A stretch of DNA of 64,000 nucleotides from Deuterostichococcus epilithicus (Eukaryota > Chlorophyta > Trebouxiophyceae > Prasiolales > Stichococcaceae). Positions 1 through 14,529 of this stretch are shown in pieces. The number at the start of each line of letters is the position of its first letter. The first letter of the stretch is position 1. The position numbers were made by a program, and so were the translations under genes. The stretch spans positions 1,724,501 to 1,788,500 of the forward strand of contig JAVTLE010000005.1 of NCBI GenBank assembly GCA_033439295.1. The letters run 5' to 3'. The notes beneath the pieces are model-generated. The model searched no databases. It was not told the DNA's origin and saw nothing but the letters and a program-made list of their open reading frames with translations.

Positions 1-2086
1 TCAGCAGCGCATCAAACAGCTCGCTGCCGCTGTTCTTGGAGGCGGTGGGGCCGCCGCCGGCGCCAGGCGGCGGCGCNGCGGACGGCACGGCCGCCGCCTG
101 CAATGCGCCAGGCCCGAGCGGCGCCGCCTCGCCGCCGCCGCCGGCGCTGGGCGCCTTCTGGGCGCTGCGCGCCGGCGCCGGGCCAGCCCCGCCGCGCGGC
201 GGCACCGCCGGCGCTGTGTGCTGCACGTGGCGGCCGCCGCCCTGCGCCCGGTGGGCGCCAGGTCAGCATCGCCGTCCTTGGCCAGCTGGAATGAGGTGCA
301 TCGTTCGACTCTGTGCGCAGCTGCTACTTCCTGCTGGGAACTTCGCCTTGGAGCCCACACGGTCTGCTGCGTGGTCTGCCTCCCTTCTCAGAAATCACTG
401 CTATTGGACTCCCGACGGCCCGAGGCCTTCGCCAAATGCTGTCGCCAAACCGGCCCCCAAACGTTCAGAAGGATGAGCCATCTGGATTGACATACACAGC
501 TGCAGGTCCGGGCACCTGATGGCCGCCGCCGGGCGCGATTGAGGCGCCAATGCCGCCGGCGCCGGCGGAGCCACAGTTGCACATCTCCGGGTCCGCCGAC
601 ACCAGGATGCTGCCCTGCCCGTTCTTCGCATCGATGATCTCCACGTCCACCATGCACGGGCACAGGTCCTGCGACGCGCACAGGCGACTGCGCGGTCACT
701 GGGCATGCGCCGAATGTTGGCACACGTGCCGGGGGACACAAAGGGGCGCCTCGGCGGTCATCAGCCAGGCATGCGCCGACATGCATGTCACGGCCGCCAA
801 GGCCCGACAGGAACTCCTACGAGTGAGGGCTGGCTGCATGGAAGTCAGGAGAGGAGGACGCCGTGCATACAGGTGAACAAGGCGCACCAGGAACTCCAGG
901 TCGTAGCGGATGACGGTGGACAGATACTGGTCATCATTGCCGTAGCGGTTGCGGTCCAGGTTGGTGGAGTAGCTGCCTGTGCCGCCGTCCGACAGCGAGT
1001 GTCGCCGCAGCTCGTCCGGGACTCTGCAGGCATTTGCAGCAAATTCACAAGAGAAAGGTTGTATAATGGGCACTTAGGGGGCTCTGGAGAAGATGATGAT
1101 GTGAGGCGCACCATCATCGATCACTCGTGCAGCGGAGGTGCCCTTGCAAGTTCAGAAGAACCGTGCTCCAAGGTCATGGCAGCTGCGGGGAAATGTCTGG
1201 TGGCACTTCGATCATGGCCGCACGAGCTGCAAGCCAGCCGCAAATGCAGTCGGAAGACGGCACCTGTGGGTGCCGCTGGAGAGCTCCACGACCTTTGTGC
1301 GCCGCGTGTTCATGGAGAGCAGCTGCAGGATGTTGCGCGGGTTCTCGATCCGCCGCGTCTCCACGAAGAACAGCGTGTTGAGCACCTGCGCACGTGCCCG
1401 CAGCAGCCTCATGCACGAGGCAGCCTGCCGCATGTAACCCTGCCAGGCAAGGCATGAAAGGGCAAGGCGCCCAGATCCATCGCTGATACACTCGTGTGCA
1501 TCCTTCCGATCAAACCAGCGGTCATGCCCACCTGCAGGAAAGCTGAGGTGACTGATGCGCAGGCCTCCGTCTCCTCCGGCAGCACCAGCCCTGGCTGCAG
1601 CTTGAACTGGTAGTGGCTCCACCGAAAGTAGGCCTTGTACCTGCGGTGACAAGGCTTGACGGCTCTTGTATCGGTTATGTTTGTGTACAAGCGAAGCGCG
1701 GACGACGAGGAAATTGGATCTGCGTCGTCAGCTGCCGTGCTTCAGGCCGTCAGCAGGGCAGCCTAAATGGCCGCCGACCCGGCTGGCATGCGCCCACACG
1801 CGGACCCAACATACACAGCTTTCCGGGAGGCACAGGTGATGATCGGATCGGTCTGTCAAGCTCAGGAACGCGAATACGCATGAATTAGCCGTGTCGAAGC
1901 ACCGTGGCAAAGTCACACTCACAGCAACTGGTTGTTGGTGGGACGCTGCCGGCCGGGTTTCGTCACGGGTGCCGGAGCCTCTGGCATCTGCGGCGACAGC
2001 GCGTACGCCGGGGCCTGCGCTGGCGCGTCCAGAGCGTCGACATCGACGTTGATGTCTTCGTCCGCGCCTGAAGCCCCGCCGGCCAT
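1..2086 (-). CDS. Unidentified conserved protein, 3' end outside window
   Basis: I do not recognise the family. The likely start is the ATG at 2086-2084, opening an acidic, Pro/Ala-rich segment (MAGGASGADEDINVDVD...) that ends at a GTGAGT donor near 1925. Later exons in the same direction encode ordered-looking sequence. One at about 1645-1533 begins YKAYFRWSHYQFKLQPG. One at about 1440-1272 contains NTLFFVETRRIENPRNIL. One near 1040-890 contains YSTNLDRNRYGNDDQYLS, and one near 665-470 contains CPCMVDVEIIDAKNGQGS. After that comes a low-complexity Gly/Ala/Pro region with one N at 77, then KNSGSELFDALL at the left edge, where the frame is still open. The aromatic- and charge-rich exons argue for a real, conserved soluble protein. 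Function unknown; exon borders approximate. Confidence 0.6.
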
Positions 2087-2548
2087 GCTTGGAGCTTTCG
2101 TGCAAATCCGTGAGCTGTGCGGCGCTCGCAGCCGCCGATCAGGCGCTGGGGGCCGTCACAGCCCCGAAATTGCCCGTGATCAGTTTCGGAGTTTCTGGTG
2201 CGTCTCGGAACTTTTTTGAGCAGTCGGCTGCGCCGGCAGCGCCGCGGTAAAGCAGGCAGCGCGGCACTGATCCACGGCAGCGCTGACGACTGGGGCACAG
2301 CTGAGCCACCGGCCGTGCTGCGAGTAAGACGACCGGCTGCTGGTGCACCACACCTTCCGACTGGAGCGGGCGCAATCCATTTGCCTTTGAACTGAAAGTC
2401 TCATCCTCTGGATTCCCTTTTTCGGCTTGCAAAGTACTGCAGATTGCAGGGTGTTATGGGATTCGCACGTGCGGAGAGTTGTGCAAGCTCAGCATAAATG
2501 TGCCTCGTCCTTGTTACGCTGTGCAGACTGAACAAGACCTTCGACATC
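2087..2548. promoter_or_regulatory. Divergent intergenic region
   Basis: This is 462 bases between the start of the leftward unidentified gene and the start of the rightward DUF2301 gene. It probably holds both promoters and 5' leaders. Open frames on the minus strand here have no ATG-led continuity with the gene at 2086. I see no clear TATA box or other named element. Confidence 0.4.
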
Positions 2549-4642
2549 ATGGCCACGCTTTCGATGCAGCAGACTTTGGTCAGGCATTGCGCGCCCGCCT
2601 CCGGAACGCACGTGCACAGACAGCATGCTCGGCTGCGTACGGACAGCCCGTGCTTTTCAGGGAGGATAAACTGCCTCGAGCCATGTCTGAAACCGTTTCA
2701 GCAGCGGTGCCGGTCCAAGGGATCAATCCTGTGCAGAGCCGAGTTAGAACCTCCCCGCGCTGGCGGTGAGGGACAGATGCATGCTTGGGTTCATTCCAGC
2801 AGGCGCGTCATGACAACGTGCCCAGATTATCAAACTGTATCATGATTAAAACTCAACCTAAGTATGGAGTGCGCCTTGGGCACAGGCGAAGCCGTCGTTT
2901 ACAAAGGCATCTATGGCGGTGAGTGGCAACTTGCATTCATGCATGTGGCTGCTCATCTCATCAGCCAGACCCTTGAGCATGACGTCGGCTCGCAGACTGG
3001 TCCGTCGATGACAACGACAGGACGGAGGTGGCTCTGTATCGTGGTGGGCTGACCGTCGCGGCGGTTGGTGAGCATGTGCTCATGGTTGGCCGATGACGGT
3101 TGTGAGCATGTTCAAGCTGTATACTGCATGTGTGAGCCTGTGCTGTTGGTTGTCTGAATGACGGTAGTGAGCATGTGTCAGGCCTGCCAACTGCCTTTGT
3201 GAGACCTGCAACACATACGACATGCAGGTTTGCAAGCTGAGTGACAACACTCCTGTCTTTGCAGCCCTCCTCCTCTGCACAGCCATAGGGCTGGTCTCGC
3301 CCCCAGATGCAGCCTTCAGCTGGTAGGCGCCCTCACCCTGCCTTGGCTCCATGACCATGAGGTGGCTTAGTTGATAGGTCCCTGCCAAGTGCTGCCGACG
3401 ACATGGCTAAACAACTGATCAGACATTTTCACCGCACGTGTCACTGCAGGAAGATCGGAGACCTGCTGGCGTTTGCAGGCGCTGCAGGGCTGGGCGTGTC
3501 CCTATGGTTTATTCATATTTATGTGACTCCCCTGAAGAGGTTTGTCCAGGTGCGCAGAGTCAGACACATACTGCAACCCAACATCCGGCTGCACCTGGAA
3601 GCAAGCGGCAGCCAATGAAGTGGTGTCATGTGGGTCCCTGGCACACGAGGCTCTATTTATCTTTCTTGCAGGGTCTGTGGGCTGTGGGCGTTGCCAGCGC
3701 CCTCATCCTGGCATCTAAGGAGGTGGGAGAGGAGGCATATCAGGCTGGCCCTGGTTGGTGAATGTCTTCCCCGTGGCCGCATCTGCTACTAGCCCAAAGC
3801 GCACGTGACAGCTGCGGCGACGGGGTCATGCTGGCATCCCCTGCAGGACACATCTGTCGTCCGGCAAGTCATCACGAACCCGGTCACCGTCTGGGGCGTC
3901 GGCCCCTTCTTTGCGGCTGTGACAGGTGATCCGGCAACGCCGTGAAAGCCAGTATTGGTGGCAGCGGCCTGGCCTTTGCGCCGCATGTGCAACGCCCCCG
4001 GCTTGAACATTGAGCTTGGCGCAGGCGTTGCATTTAAGGAGGGCCTGTGCTATGGCAAGTTCGAGGCGGCCGCGCTGTTCTTCGTGACGCCAGTCCTACT
4101 GCTGGGCCACCTCACAGGGTGAGGTGGCAACGTCGTAGGAGAATTCATAAGCACCCTGGCCTACTCGTACTTGACTTTGAAGTGATCTAGCGGCGGCAGG
4201 ATGTCACTACACAACCTGTGCGCCACTGCAGGTGGGTGTCACCAGATGGGCAGAAGGCGCTTTTGGTGGTTTTCACGGCACTGTTTAGCATTTTCGCAGC
4301 TCGCAAGTACACGCAAAAGGTGAGCGTCCGTCATGTGCTGCATCGGTAGACTCTCTGGTCTTGCAGTGCTCTCAAAAGACCGCCCTCCGGCTTGACATTG
4401 CCTTGCCACTGCCGCAGCTCGAGGATGACCTGGGCGACAAGTCGGTGAGCTTGCTTGCACCGTCCTGCATGCTGCTTGTAGGGTCCTGCACCGACTGTCA
4501 GGCCCTCTAAGCCTGCAAAACGTTAGCAAAGACTGGTCTCCCCCCGCAGGTCTTCGAGTTTCAGAAGATGTCTGAGACTGAGCAGGAGGAGCGCATTGCA
4601 AACATCAGAAGGCAGCGGCCAAATCAGTCCTTTCCAGAATAA
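2549..4642 (+). CDS. Plastid DUF2301-family integral membrane protein
   Basis: This is a homologue of the cyanobacterial/plastid DUF2301 membrane proteins, whose biochemical role is not established. The chosen ATG (2549) opens a Ser/Arg/Cys-rich, acid-poor leader typical of a chloroplast transit peptide; an in-frame ATG at 2498 is an alternative. Exons joined by reading phase then follow the family. A conserved DRTEVALYRGGLTVAA block lies at 2996-3067. Hydrophobic segments follow at 3265-3322, 3450-3549 (LLAFAGAAGLGVSLWF) and about 3671-3724. Next come ITNPVTVWGVGPFFAAVTG (3846-3926), VAFKEGLCYGKFEAAALFF (4031-4120) and a last membrane segment at 4231-4320. The C-terminus is charged and ends with TAA at 4640-4642. 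About ten exons keep the frame; only the exon 1/2 junction (about 2765 to 2863) is uncertain. Localisation to plastid membrane is inferred from the leader and family. Confidence 0.85.
3068..3177 (+). repeat. Intronic tandem repeat of about 34 bp carrying a splice-donor sequence
   Basis: Inside an intron of the DUF2301 gene the motif GTGAGCATGT, which is also the intron's own 5' splice site at 3068, recurs at 3102 and 3167, with a variant GTGAGCCTGT at 3132. The intervening bases (ATGACGGT, GTTGG) are shared too. This looks like an imperfect minisatellite with units of 30-35 bases that has copied the donor. Confidence 0.6.
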
Positions 4643-4665
4643 ATACCCGCTGCAGAGCGACAGAC

Positions 4666-6406
4666 ATGGCCCCAGCTCGGACGTGCGTGGGATGCCTTGC
4701 AGTAAATTGTGATAAGGCGACCGTCTTCACGGGCTGTGCCTGTCACCGCCCCAAGCGGCATTCTGTAAAGTTGGTAGGATGCTGCACTAGTTTCTGTAGA
4801 GTTCCTTGGGCACGTTCATCTCAAGACTCTCAGTATGCACGTTGCTGTGCACACAACTCTCTATGAGGTGCACTTGCTCGGCTGTGCCGCAGAATGGCAG
4901 AAAGCTTGTGACATTCAAGTGGACAGGAGATCGGACAACAACTGTGGGCGAGCCCGTCGCAACAAGCATTGGAGGCAGTTGACCTGTGTGCAGTTGATCC
5001 ACCTCGTGGGTTGAACGTTGATGAGCCAGCGCCCGCCACAGACTTCAGACAGCTGCATCAGCCCTTGCACTCTCAGCATAGCAGCTGCATCGAACCTCAG
5101 AACTGTGCATCGTCGCAACTCTGCTTCCCCGCATCAGATCGTCCTGGTCTGATCCTCGCTGACCAGCTGTACGTTAGGGAGAAAGGCGGCCACCTGCATC
5201 TGACAGGACCTTGCAGACTTGGAGCAGGCTGTCTGAAGTACCTCAGCATGGTGAGATCCTTGCCTCGCTGCAGGACGCAGCCGCCAGTGGCGACTCGTGC
5301 AATGCCTGCCGCACCCCTGCTCAGCTGTGACACTGGCCGTGCTATCCGCAGGCTTCGGAGCTGAGTCGGTTCATTGACCAGGAACTGCTGCGTGAGGGCA
5401 AGGAGGACGAGATGTCAAAGCTGCTGAGCCGGCAGAACTCCCGCCAGGCATGCGCATCACAGCCGGCTTGCTACTGCATGCAATGTTCTCCGCATGCAAG
5501 CCCTACTGGTCGCGGACTGCTGCTGTCTCAACCTTCTCTGGAACGGCTTCTGAGCAGTTTGTCTCTCGATTGCTGCAGAGCAAGCCACGGAGGTCGGCGG
5601 CCACAGGCCTGTGTTCCCCGCGTGGCTTCTGCTGCCTGCTGATACTGAGCGTGGTCGTCGGCAGCGTTTTGCTTGCCGCCCGCCACCAGGACGCCCCGAA
5701 GAGTGAGTCGCGAGCCTGCTTCCGAGATCTGGTGATGAAAACACGCTCAAAATGTTTTGCCATGGCTGTGCCAAGCCCTCACGTGCTGACTGATGTTTGC
5801 GCAGAGGTGATTGGCTGGGCTCTCAGCAAGGGCGGCAAGGCTGCGGTCCCGGCAGGGCCAGAGGAACAGCAGCCGTTGCTGCCTGATGATACAGCGGGAC
5901 AGACAGACGTGGCAGGCCAAGATGTGGACGCGGCGCAGCCAAAGGAGGATGCGACTCTGCCCAATGTGAATGCAGCTCCAGTCCCGGCGCCGGTCTCTGC
6001 AGTGCCCGCGCCTGCGCCAGAGCAGGCCGCTCGTGTGCCTGTGCCGGAGCCAGAGGCTGCAGCAGTACCTGTGCCTGCACCAAGCCTCGCTGCCAAGGGA
6101 GAGCAGGTGGCGCCGGCGGTCTCAGTGCTTGCGCCAGCGCCAGAGCCAGCATCTGGCATGCCTGCGCCGGCGCCTGGGACGCAGCTGGAGTCCGCGCCTC
6201 AGCTCCATCCATTCGCTGTACCAGCGCCTGCCGAGGCGCCTGTAGCAGCGGTGCCGATGCCGGCACCAGAGGGCAGTGCCCCAGCGACGGGGCCAGAGGC
6301 GGTGGCACCGGCGCCTGCACCGGAGCAAGGAGCAAGCGCGCCGGTGCCTGCCAAGAACCGGCACGTAGACGGCACGAGGGGTCGCAAGCTCCTGTGGGGC
6401 AATTGA
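4666..6406 (+). CDS. Single-pass membrane protein with long Pro/Ala/Val/Glu-rich tail
   Basis: Family not recognised. The best start is ATG 4666 (MAPARTCVGC...), spliced after 4770 to an exon at about 4894 that reads KLVTFKWTGDRTTTVGEP. The join to the next exon, which ends at a donor after 5248 and contains LADQLYVREKGGHLHLTG, is not resolved. From about 5351 the frame is clear: ELSRFIDQELLREGKEDEM, then a hydrophobic membrane segment near 5625-5680 (CCLLILSVVVGSVLLAA). After an intron ending near 5803 comes a tail of some 190 residues. It contains EEQQPLL, which fits an acidic dileucine sorting signal, and then many PVPAP/APAPE repeats up to TGA at 6404-6406. A membrane-anchored protein with an extended disordered tail is likely. 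The 3' end is convergent with SirB, 180 bases apart. Confidence 0.55.
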
Positions 6407-6585
6407 ACCAGCTCCATAGGGTGATCTGGGTGGAGCATTTCTGACTGCAGTCCCATGCACTGGAGTCTGTCTGGGTCGAATTTACAGGCTCGATTTGATT
6501 GAGGCACTCACAAACGTCAGCTGGACCGAATCACTCCTCTATCGTCGGTAATGTACAAGCGTCCAGAGGTCCGTGCGTCCTGCCC

Positions 6586-7475
6586 TTATAGTTGTAGATG
6601 CGTCGCGTCGGCAATTGCCGCCTGCACCCGCTTGTCGATCAGCTGTGCCAGAAGCTCGTCGGTGCCTACACGCAGCAGAAATCTGATATAAAAAGTCTGT
6701 CCGTCGCATTGACGATCAAGTTTTGCAAATCCTCAGAGGATTATGGACAAGAATACGCACCGAGTGGCTCTGCCACCACGCAGTGCACATCCGGGTGATG
6801 CGCTGCAGCCGCCTCCACCAGCGCCGGGATGTCCTCAGTGATGTGCCGTCCCCTGCGTTGTAACATTCCTGTTTGCATCTTGTAAAAAAGACGCCATTGT
6901 GCGTGTTGTGATTGTAGGCAGATGCTGAAGCCTCTTTGCTTGTGTACGAAGTGTCGCAAAGCTGATGTGCGCGTACAACAGCAGCTCCAGCATTGCCGGC
7001 GCCCACCTAGACAGGAAGAAAGGAGCCACTATGACCGTGGATGCGCCCAGGTCTGCGCACTCCGCGATGGCCTCCGCTATTGTTGGTCGAGCCAGCTCCA
7101 TGTGGGCTGTCCTGACGAGTTGCCTCTGCGTGCTGGCTCTGCGCGGCAAAGGTGCACATCGGAACGGCTCCTGAGCGGGACCAATTATAGCAGACTTCCC
7201 ATGTCACTATGCGCTTATATGTACCTGTACAGGTCTGCGAACTGGTCCAGCATCGCATTCGCCTCTGCTCGCTTCGACCCGTGGTCGACCAGCACGATTG
7301 CCTCGACCCCTTGACCTCCTGGAGCCGCCTGGGCTCTGCAGCGTAGGGACATGTGCCAGCCCGACTGATGCAACGCTGTCCGTGGCACACCCGAAGCAGG
7401 ACGCTGCGCTGCTCTGAGTTGCATGTTGGTGCACAGGCGGTGCGCCGAGGCATCTGGGCAGCCCAAGTGTCGCAT
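6586..7475 (-). CDS. SIRB: Sirohydrochlorin ferrochelatase (SirB/CbiX type)
   Basis: Inserts Fe2+ into sirohydrochlorin, the last step of siroheme synthesis, supplying the cofactor of plastid nitrite and sulfite reductases. Four exons fit with consistent phase: 7475-7225, 7138-7007, 6852-6761 and 6665-6586, giving 184 residues. The first 50 or so residues are Arg/Ser/Ala-rich and look like a plastid transit peptide. The short CbiX domain follows: VEAIVLVDHGSKRAEAN with the first catalytic-type His, ELARPTIAEAIAECADLGA, then VIVAPFFLSR joined across an intron to GRHITEDIP with the second His. The C-terminus is VGTDELLAQLIDKRVQ and ends LQL before TAA. It is a single short CbiX unit, as in plant SirB. 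It lies upstream of DHFR-TS's 3' end on the same strand but has its own promoter space downstream of DHFR-TS. Confidence 0.92.
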
Positions 7476-7995
7476 TGCCGCACGCGATGCAGCGAAACAA
7501 CACAGTCTTCGTTTATTTTTGTGGATCTGTTGTCAACTTCATGTTCAACACTCAAATGATGCAGCGAGATGATGAAAATTGGAATGATGGAGCGCGCTGG
7601 CAGGTGATGATGAATGGTGCCCGTCTGGGGGATGAATGCATGCGGACGTCCATCCCATCCATTGATATGCGTCACAGCCGGGCAGACAGCAGGCCACTCA
7701 ACTTAGCATAGGCAATGTGGGCTGATGTGGCAGAGCCAGGTGCACCACAGCGCGGCGGCGGCAAGAGCGGCATGTCCGCATTGCCTAGGATGTTACAATC
7801 GAGGCAGGCAGAGAGAGTCTCTCAGCCCGCGCGCATTTACTTGTTTGAGCATGAGTTCAAAATTGCGGGTCATCTTCCAAAGCAAAACAATGCGTGGCCA
7901 CGGAAAACCGCACAGAAAAGAATGGGCATCTACCTAGACCATTGGCTGAGAAAGAGAGTGTTCATTCGGGCCTTTGTAACGCACGCAATGAATGC
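7476..7995. other. Intergenic region between DHFR-TS and SirB
   Basis: These 520 bases should contain the DHFR-TS 3' UTR and the SirB promoter, both read leftward. The region is less GC-rich than the coding DNA around it. A 107-codon plus-strand open frame overlaps the end of DHFR-TS and has no recognisable features. No named element seen. Confidence 0.4.
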
Positions 7996-11533
<3,538 letters not shown>

Positions 11534-11673
11534 TGCATGTTACATCGAGGTGGGCAACGGCTGAGGGATACATATTAATAGGCGAACAAAAACGCTTCCT
11601 GCTCTAGAGATTGGGACAATGCATCGCGCAGCATGTCTCAGCTGAACAATGCACTATGAAATGCCGGGTGATG

Positions 11674-14156
11674 TCAGTCGTCGAAGCGGATGTGCTGGCC
11701 GGCGTGCGGCGCCATGCCGCGCAGCTGCACCTTCATCGGACTGACCTCTGTCGCCTCGCACTCGTCCTCTGTGAACCGCAGATGCTTGCCCTGCCGCACA
11801 GCAGCACACAAGCAGTCAGGCTGTAATGACAGTCGTGCGTCTGTTGATGTCAGCGAGCCACAGGGCGCATCATTAGTGTCGTCAGAAATCATGCAATGTC
11901 CGGCCGGGCGCAGCAGGTGAGATTCATGCCGCAGCGGGAGTAATGCTCTATCGATGCTGAAGCCTCCTTAGCAGCCAAGATCCTGCACACCTGCGGCACG
12001 GGCACGCCGCGCAGCGGGCCGACGGCGCTGATGTTGAGGCCGCCCAGGGCGTCTGACAGCGATGCCGCGGCAGACTTGGCCGCGCTGGAAGGCTCCTCCT
12101 CATCTGCCTCGTCCTGCAAACATTTGGCGGAAGTTGTTTCCGATCAGTCACTAGAGTGTCATTGCCAGGCTCGTGGCATGCGTGCAGACCGCCTTGGTCC
12201 AGGTGCAACCAGCTGCGCACCTCTGCGTCTGCAGCGTCGCAGCTGCCGGCGGTGCTGGCGGCAGCCTGCTTGGCGTACACAGCCTGGATCTCCTTTTTGA
12301 GCTGCCTGATGGACCTGCCGTCGCATGCGCCAGGGCTTCACAGAAGATCAGCAAGGTGTAGCAACTTGCAGTTGCCCCTTGTGTCACTGTAAGGAATCCA
12401 TGTCATTTTTAAATTATCAACGCAGGTTCAGTGATGCACAGTGGCAAGGGAATGTACATGTCACTGGTTCGAGCCCGCCTGCCCGACCTGGGCTCGAACT
12501 TCGAGGTTGTGACGACCTTCGACTTCATGGCGGTCGACGGCGCCGAGACGTCCATCTCGATGTCCTGCACAGGTGGCACCATGCAACTTAGTTGCTATGC
12601 ATGCAGACCGAGGAATTCTGCAAACGCAGGCTGGAACTGATCGCTTGAGGAGCAGAAGGGGTACCCTCCGATTCGACATTCCATGCAGGGCTGGACTGCC
12701 GTCAGGCCTGCTGACCTCGACCATAGCATCTTCGTCAGCGTCCACCTCCCACCGGTCGCTGTCAACGTCAACAGGAGCTGCCGGCGGTTGCTGTGCTGCC
12801 GCTGTCTTGATCTCGACAATAACGTCCTGCTCTGCCACCGCAGCGGCATCCGCAGCGGCCTGCTTGTGAGCTGCCTCCTGCTCGGCCTGCACCTGAGCGG
12901 CGGCCTTTGCCTCAGCCGCCGTCTCGGCCGCCTCTGCGGCCGCCTGCGCCCCGGCTGCCTCAACGGCCGCCTCTGCCTCTGCGGCGGCCAGCGCCTCAGC
13001 AGCGGCCGCCACCTCAGCCGCCGCCTCAGCCGCATCTGCAATCGCCTGCGCCTCGGCTGCCTCTGCGGCAGCCAGCGCCTCTGCAGCAGCCTTCGTCTCG
13101 GCCGCCTCTTCGGCGGCCTGTGCCTCGGCTGCAGCCTCTGCCTCTGCCTCGGCCGCATCTGCAGCTGCCCGCTCCTTGGCTGCCGCTGCCTTTTCGTCCC
13201 GCGCCATCTACAGCCAAGTCTGCAACTTCAAGGCGATGCCTGAATGCGTTATATGTGGGCAGTCACCATGAGGAAACATCGTCACCAGCCTGCAAGGCGG
13301 CAGCAAGGGCCATGGATGTCTCACTTGTCACAGTTCAGACAGCTTTGCAGTGTCAGAGGAGAGACCGCCAAACCTTCGACATCGTCTGCGGCGTCAGGCG
13401 TGCGTCGGGCGACGCCAGCAGCAGCTCGACGTCGGACAGCTCTGTGGCACCTGCATCACACTGAAACGCTTGAGCGCTTTCTGCAAGTGCTATTTCAACA
13501 AGAGGCAGTCAGGTCATATATGCCAGCATTCGTGGCAGGTGTCTTGAAGATGAAGATGAAACCTAGGAAGACACACCTTGCGATGGAGCGGGGTGATGCG
13601 GCGTCTGCATGGAGGTGCGACTGATGTCCTGGCTGCATGCGGCTGCTGGGGTCCGGCACTCCTGGACGGGGCTCATCACCTCCTTCTTGGCAGGGCTGGC
13701 ACCACCGCCTGTAGACTCCTGTGTTGTTGAGGCTCCACCTCTAGGTACAGAGACGTGCGATCGCGGGCAATTGCCATCTTGGCAGCAGCTGTCGGCTCAC
13801 CTGAGCATTGGAGAGCTCGTCGAAGGGCAGGCGACTGGCGACCGGCGGTGCGCTCTTCTTCTTCATCGCAGAACGTGTCTTGCCAGGCGTTGTGCCGGGC
13901 AGCTCGAGGAACTCCTCTGCAGCATCGAATCATGCAACACAAGATGGGATGGCGAATCTGGTTGACGGGCTGAAATGGCTGGGCCATCCCCTACTAGCAG
14001 GAGTTAGCATGCATTGAGGATATTCGTCGATTGGAAGCAGATGCCAACTGGCATGCGGCCAGTCCTTCAGGCTCGTGCAGCATGCACCACACCTGTCAGC
14101 CCTGTCTTCTGGCGTGTCCTCATTGCAGACCGCGTCAGGCGTGCCTCGCTATTCAT
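11674..14156 (-). CDS. Unidentified Ala/Glu-rich coiled-coil protein with S/T-P sites
   Basis: Not recognised. Likely start ATG 14156 (MNSEARLTRSAMRTRQKTG), then exons at about 13922-13801 (LPGTTPGKTRSAMKKKSAP), 13741-13576 (SPAKKEVMSPVQECRTP, MQTPHHPAPSQ) and 13463-13373 (ELSDVELLLASPDARLTP). A long exon at 13207-12716 encodes some 120 residues of AEAA/AAEA repeats, predicted as a long helix, followed by an acidic stretch. After exons at 12571-12490 and about 12333-12230 (SIRQLKKEIQAVYAKQ) come an acidic segment at 12119-11997 and the C-terminus (HLRFTEDECEATEVSP, ending HIRFDD) before TGA at 11676-11674. Many SP/TP sites and basic motifs suggest a nuclear, cell-cycle-phosphorylated protein. 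That is inference from composition and from its head-to-head position with BRCA2. Exon borders are approximate. Confidence 0.6.
12467..12499 (-). repeat. Perfect 10-bp inverted repeat bracketing a 5' splice site
   Basis: GTTCGAGCCC and GGGCTCGAAC are separated by 13 bases. On the minus strand the putative donor CAG|GTCGGG of the coiled-coil gene falls at the start of the loop. An RNA hairpin here could hide or present the donor. Confidence 0.5.
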
Positions 14157-14529
14157 GATGGCGCAGGCCGTTATTCAAGAGGGCAAGCAGGCAGCAGCGG
14201 ATTGCAAGTTGGAGAACTGGTCGCCGGGCTCAGCGGGCTGCCGGGAGCTGCCCGTTTGCGACTTTGCGGGCTAGGGTTTCGCTGCTGCGCCTGCTGTGCT
14301 TTCAAGCTTTGCAGATGCAATATGCAATGCAAGTATGCATCTCGCACACTTTTGACGTCACTTCATGTCATGAGCTCTTCGAGACTGCTCACAGCGCGAT
14401 CGCTAACGAGGCCCATATCCCCGTAATTCTGTACCGAAATGATGGCATTTCACCGCAGCGAGGACCATGCGTAAATGAGTCGCTGCAGGTTGCACACTCA
14501 CCGGGAAAGGGCAACCAACTTCCCACAGC
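14157..14529. promoter_or_regulatory. Shared divergent promoter region of BRCA2 and the coiled-coil gene
   Basis: There are 373 bases between the two predicted start codons, so both genes must be transcribed from here or from just inside their first exons. A minus-strand open stretch at about 14277-14180 (SPQSRKRAAPGSPLSP) is protein-like and could be an extra 5' exon of the coiled-coil gene, which would shorten the shared region. I see no convincing TATA box or E2F site. Confidence 0.45.

Noticed and set aside
12467-12499. Possible tRNA T-arm (GGTTCGAGCCC)
   Set aside because: No anticodon arm, D-arm or acceptor stem can be drawn around it. The sequence is explained as an inverted repeat at a splice site.
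14180-14277. Separate small gene (SPQSRKRAAPGSPLSP...) in the BRCA2 divergent promoter
   Set aside because: It has no own ATG and ends quickly. More likely a 5' exon of the coiled-coil gene or leader sequence.
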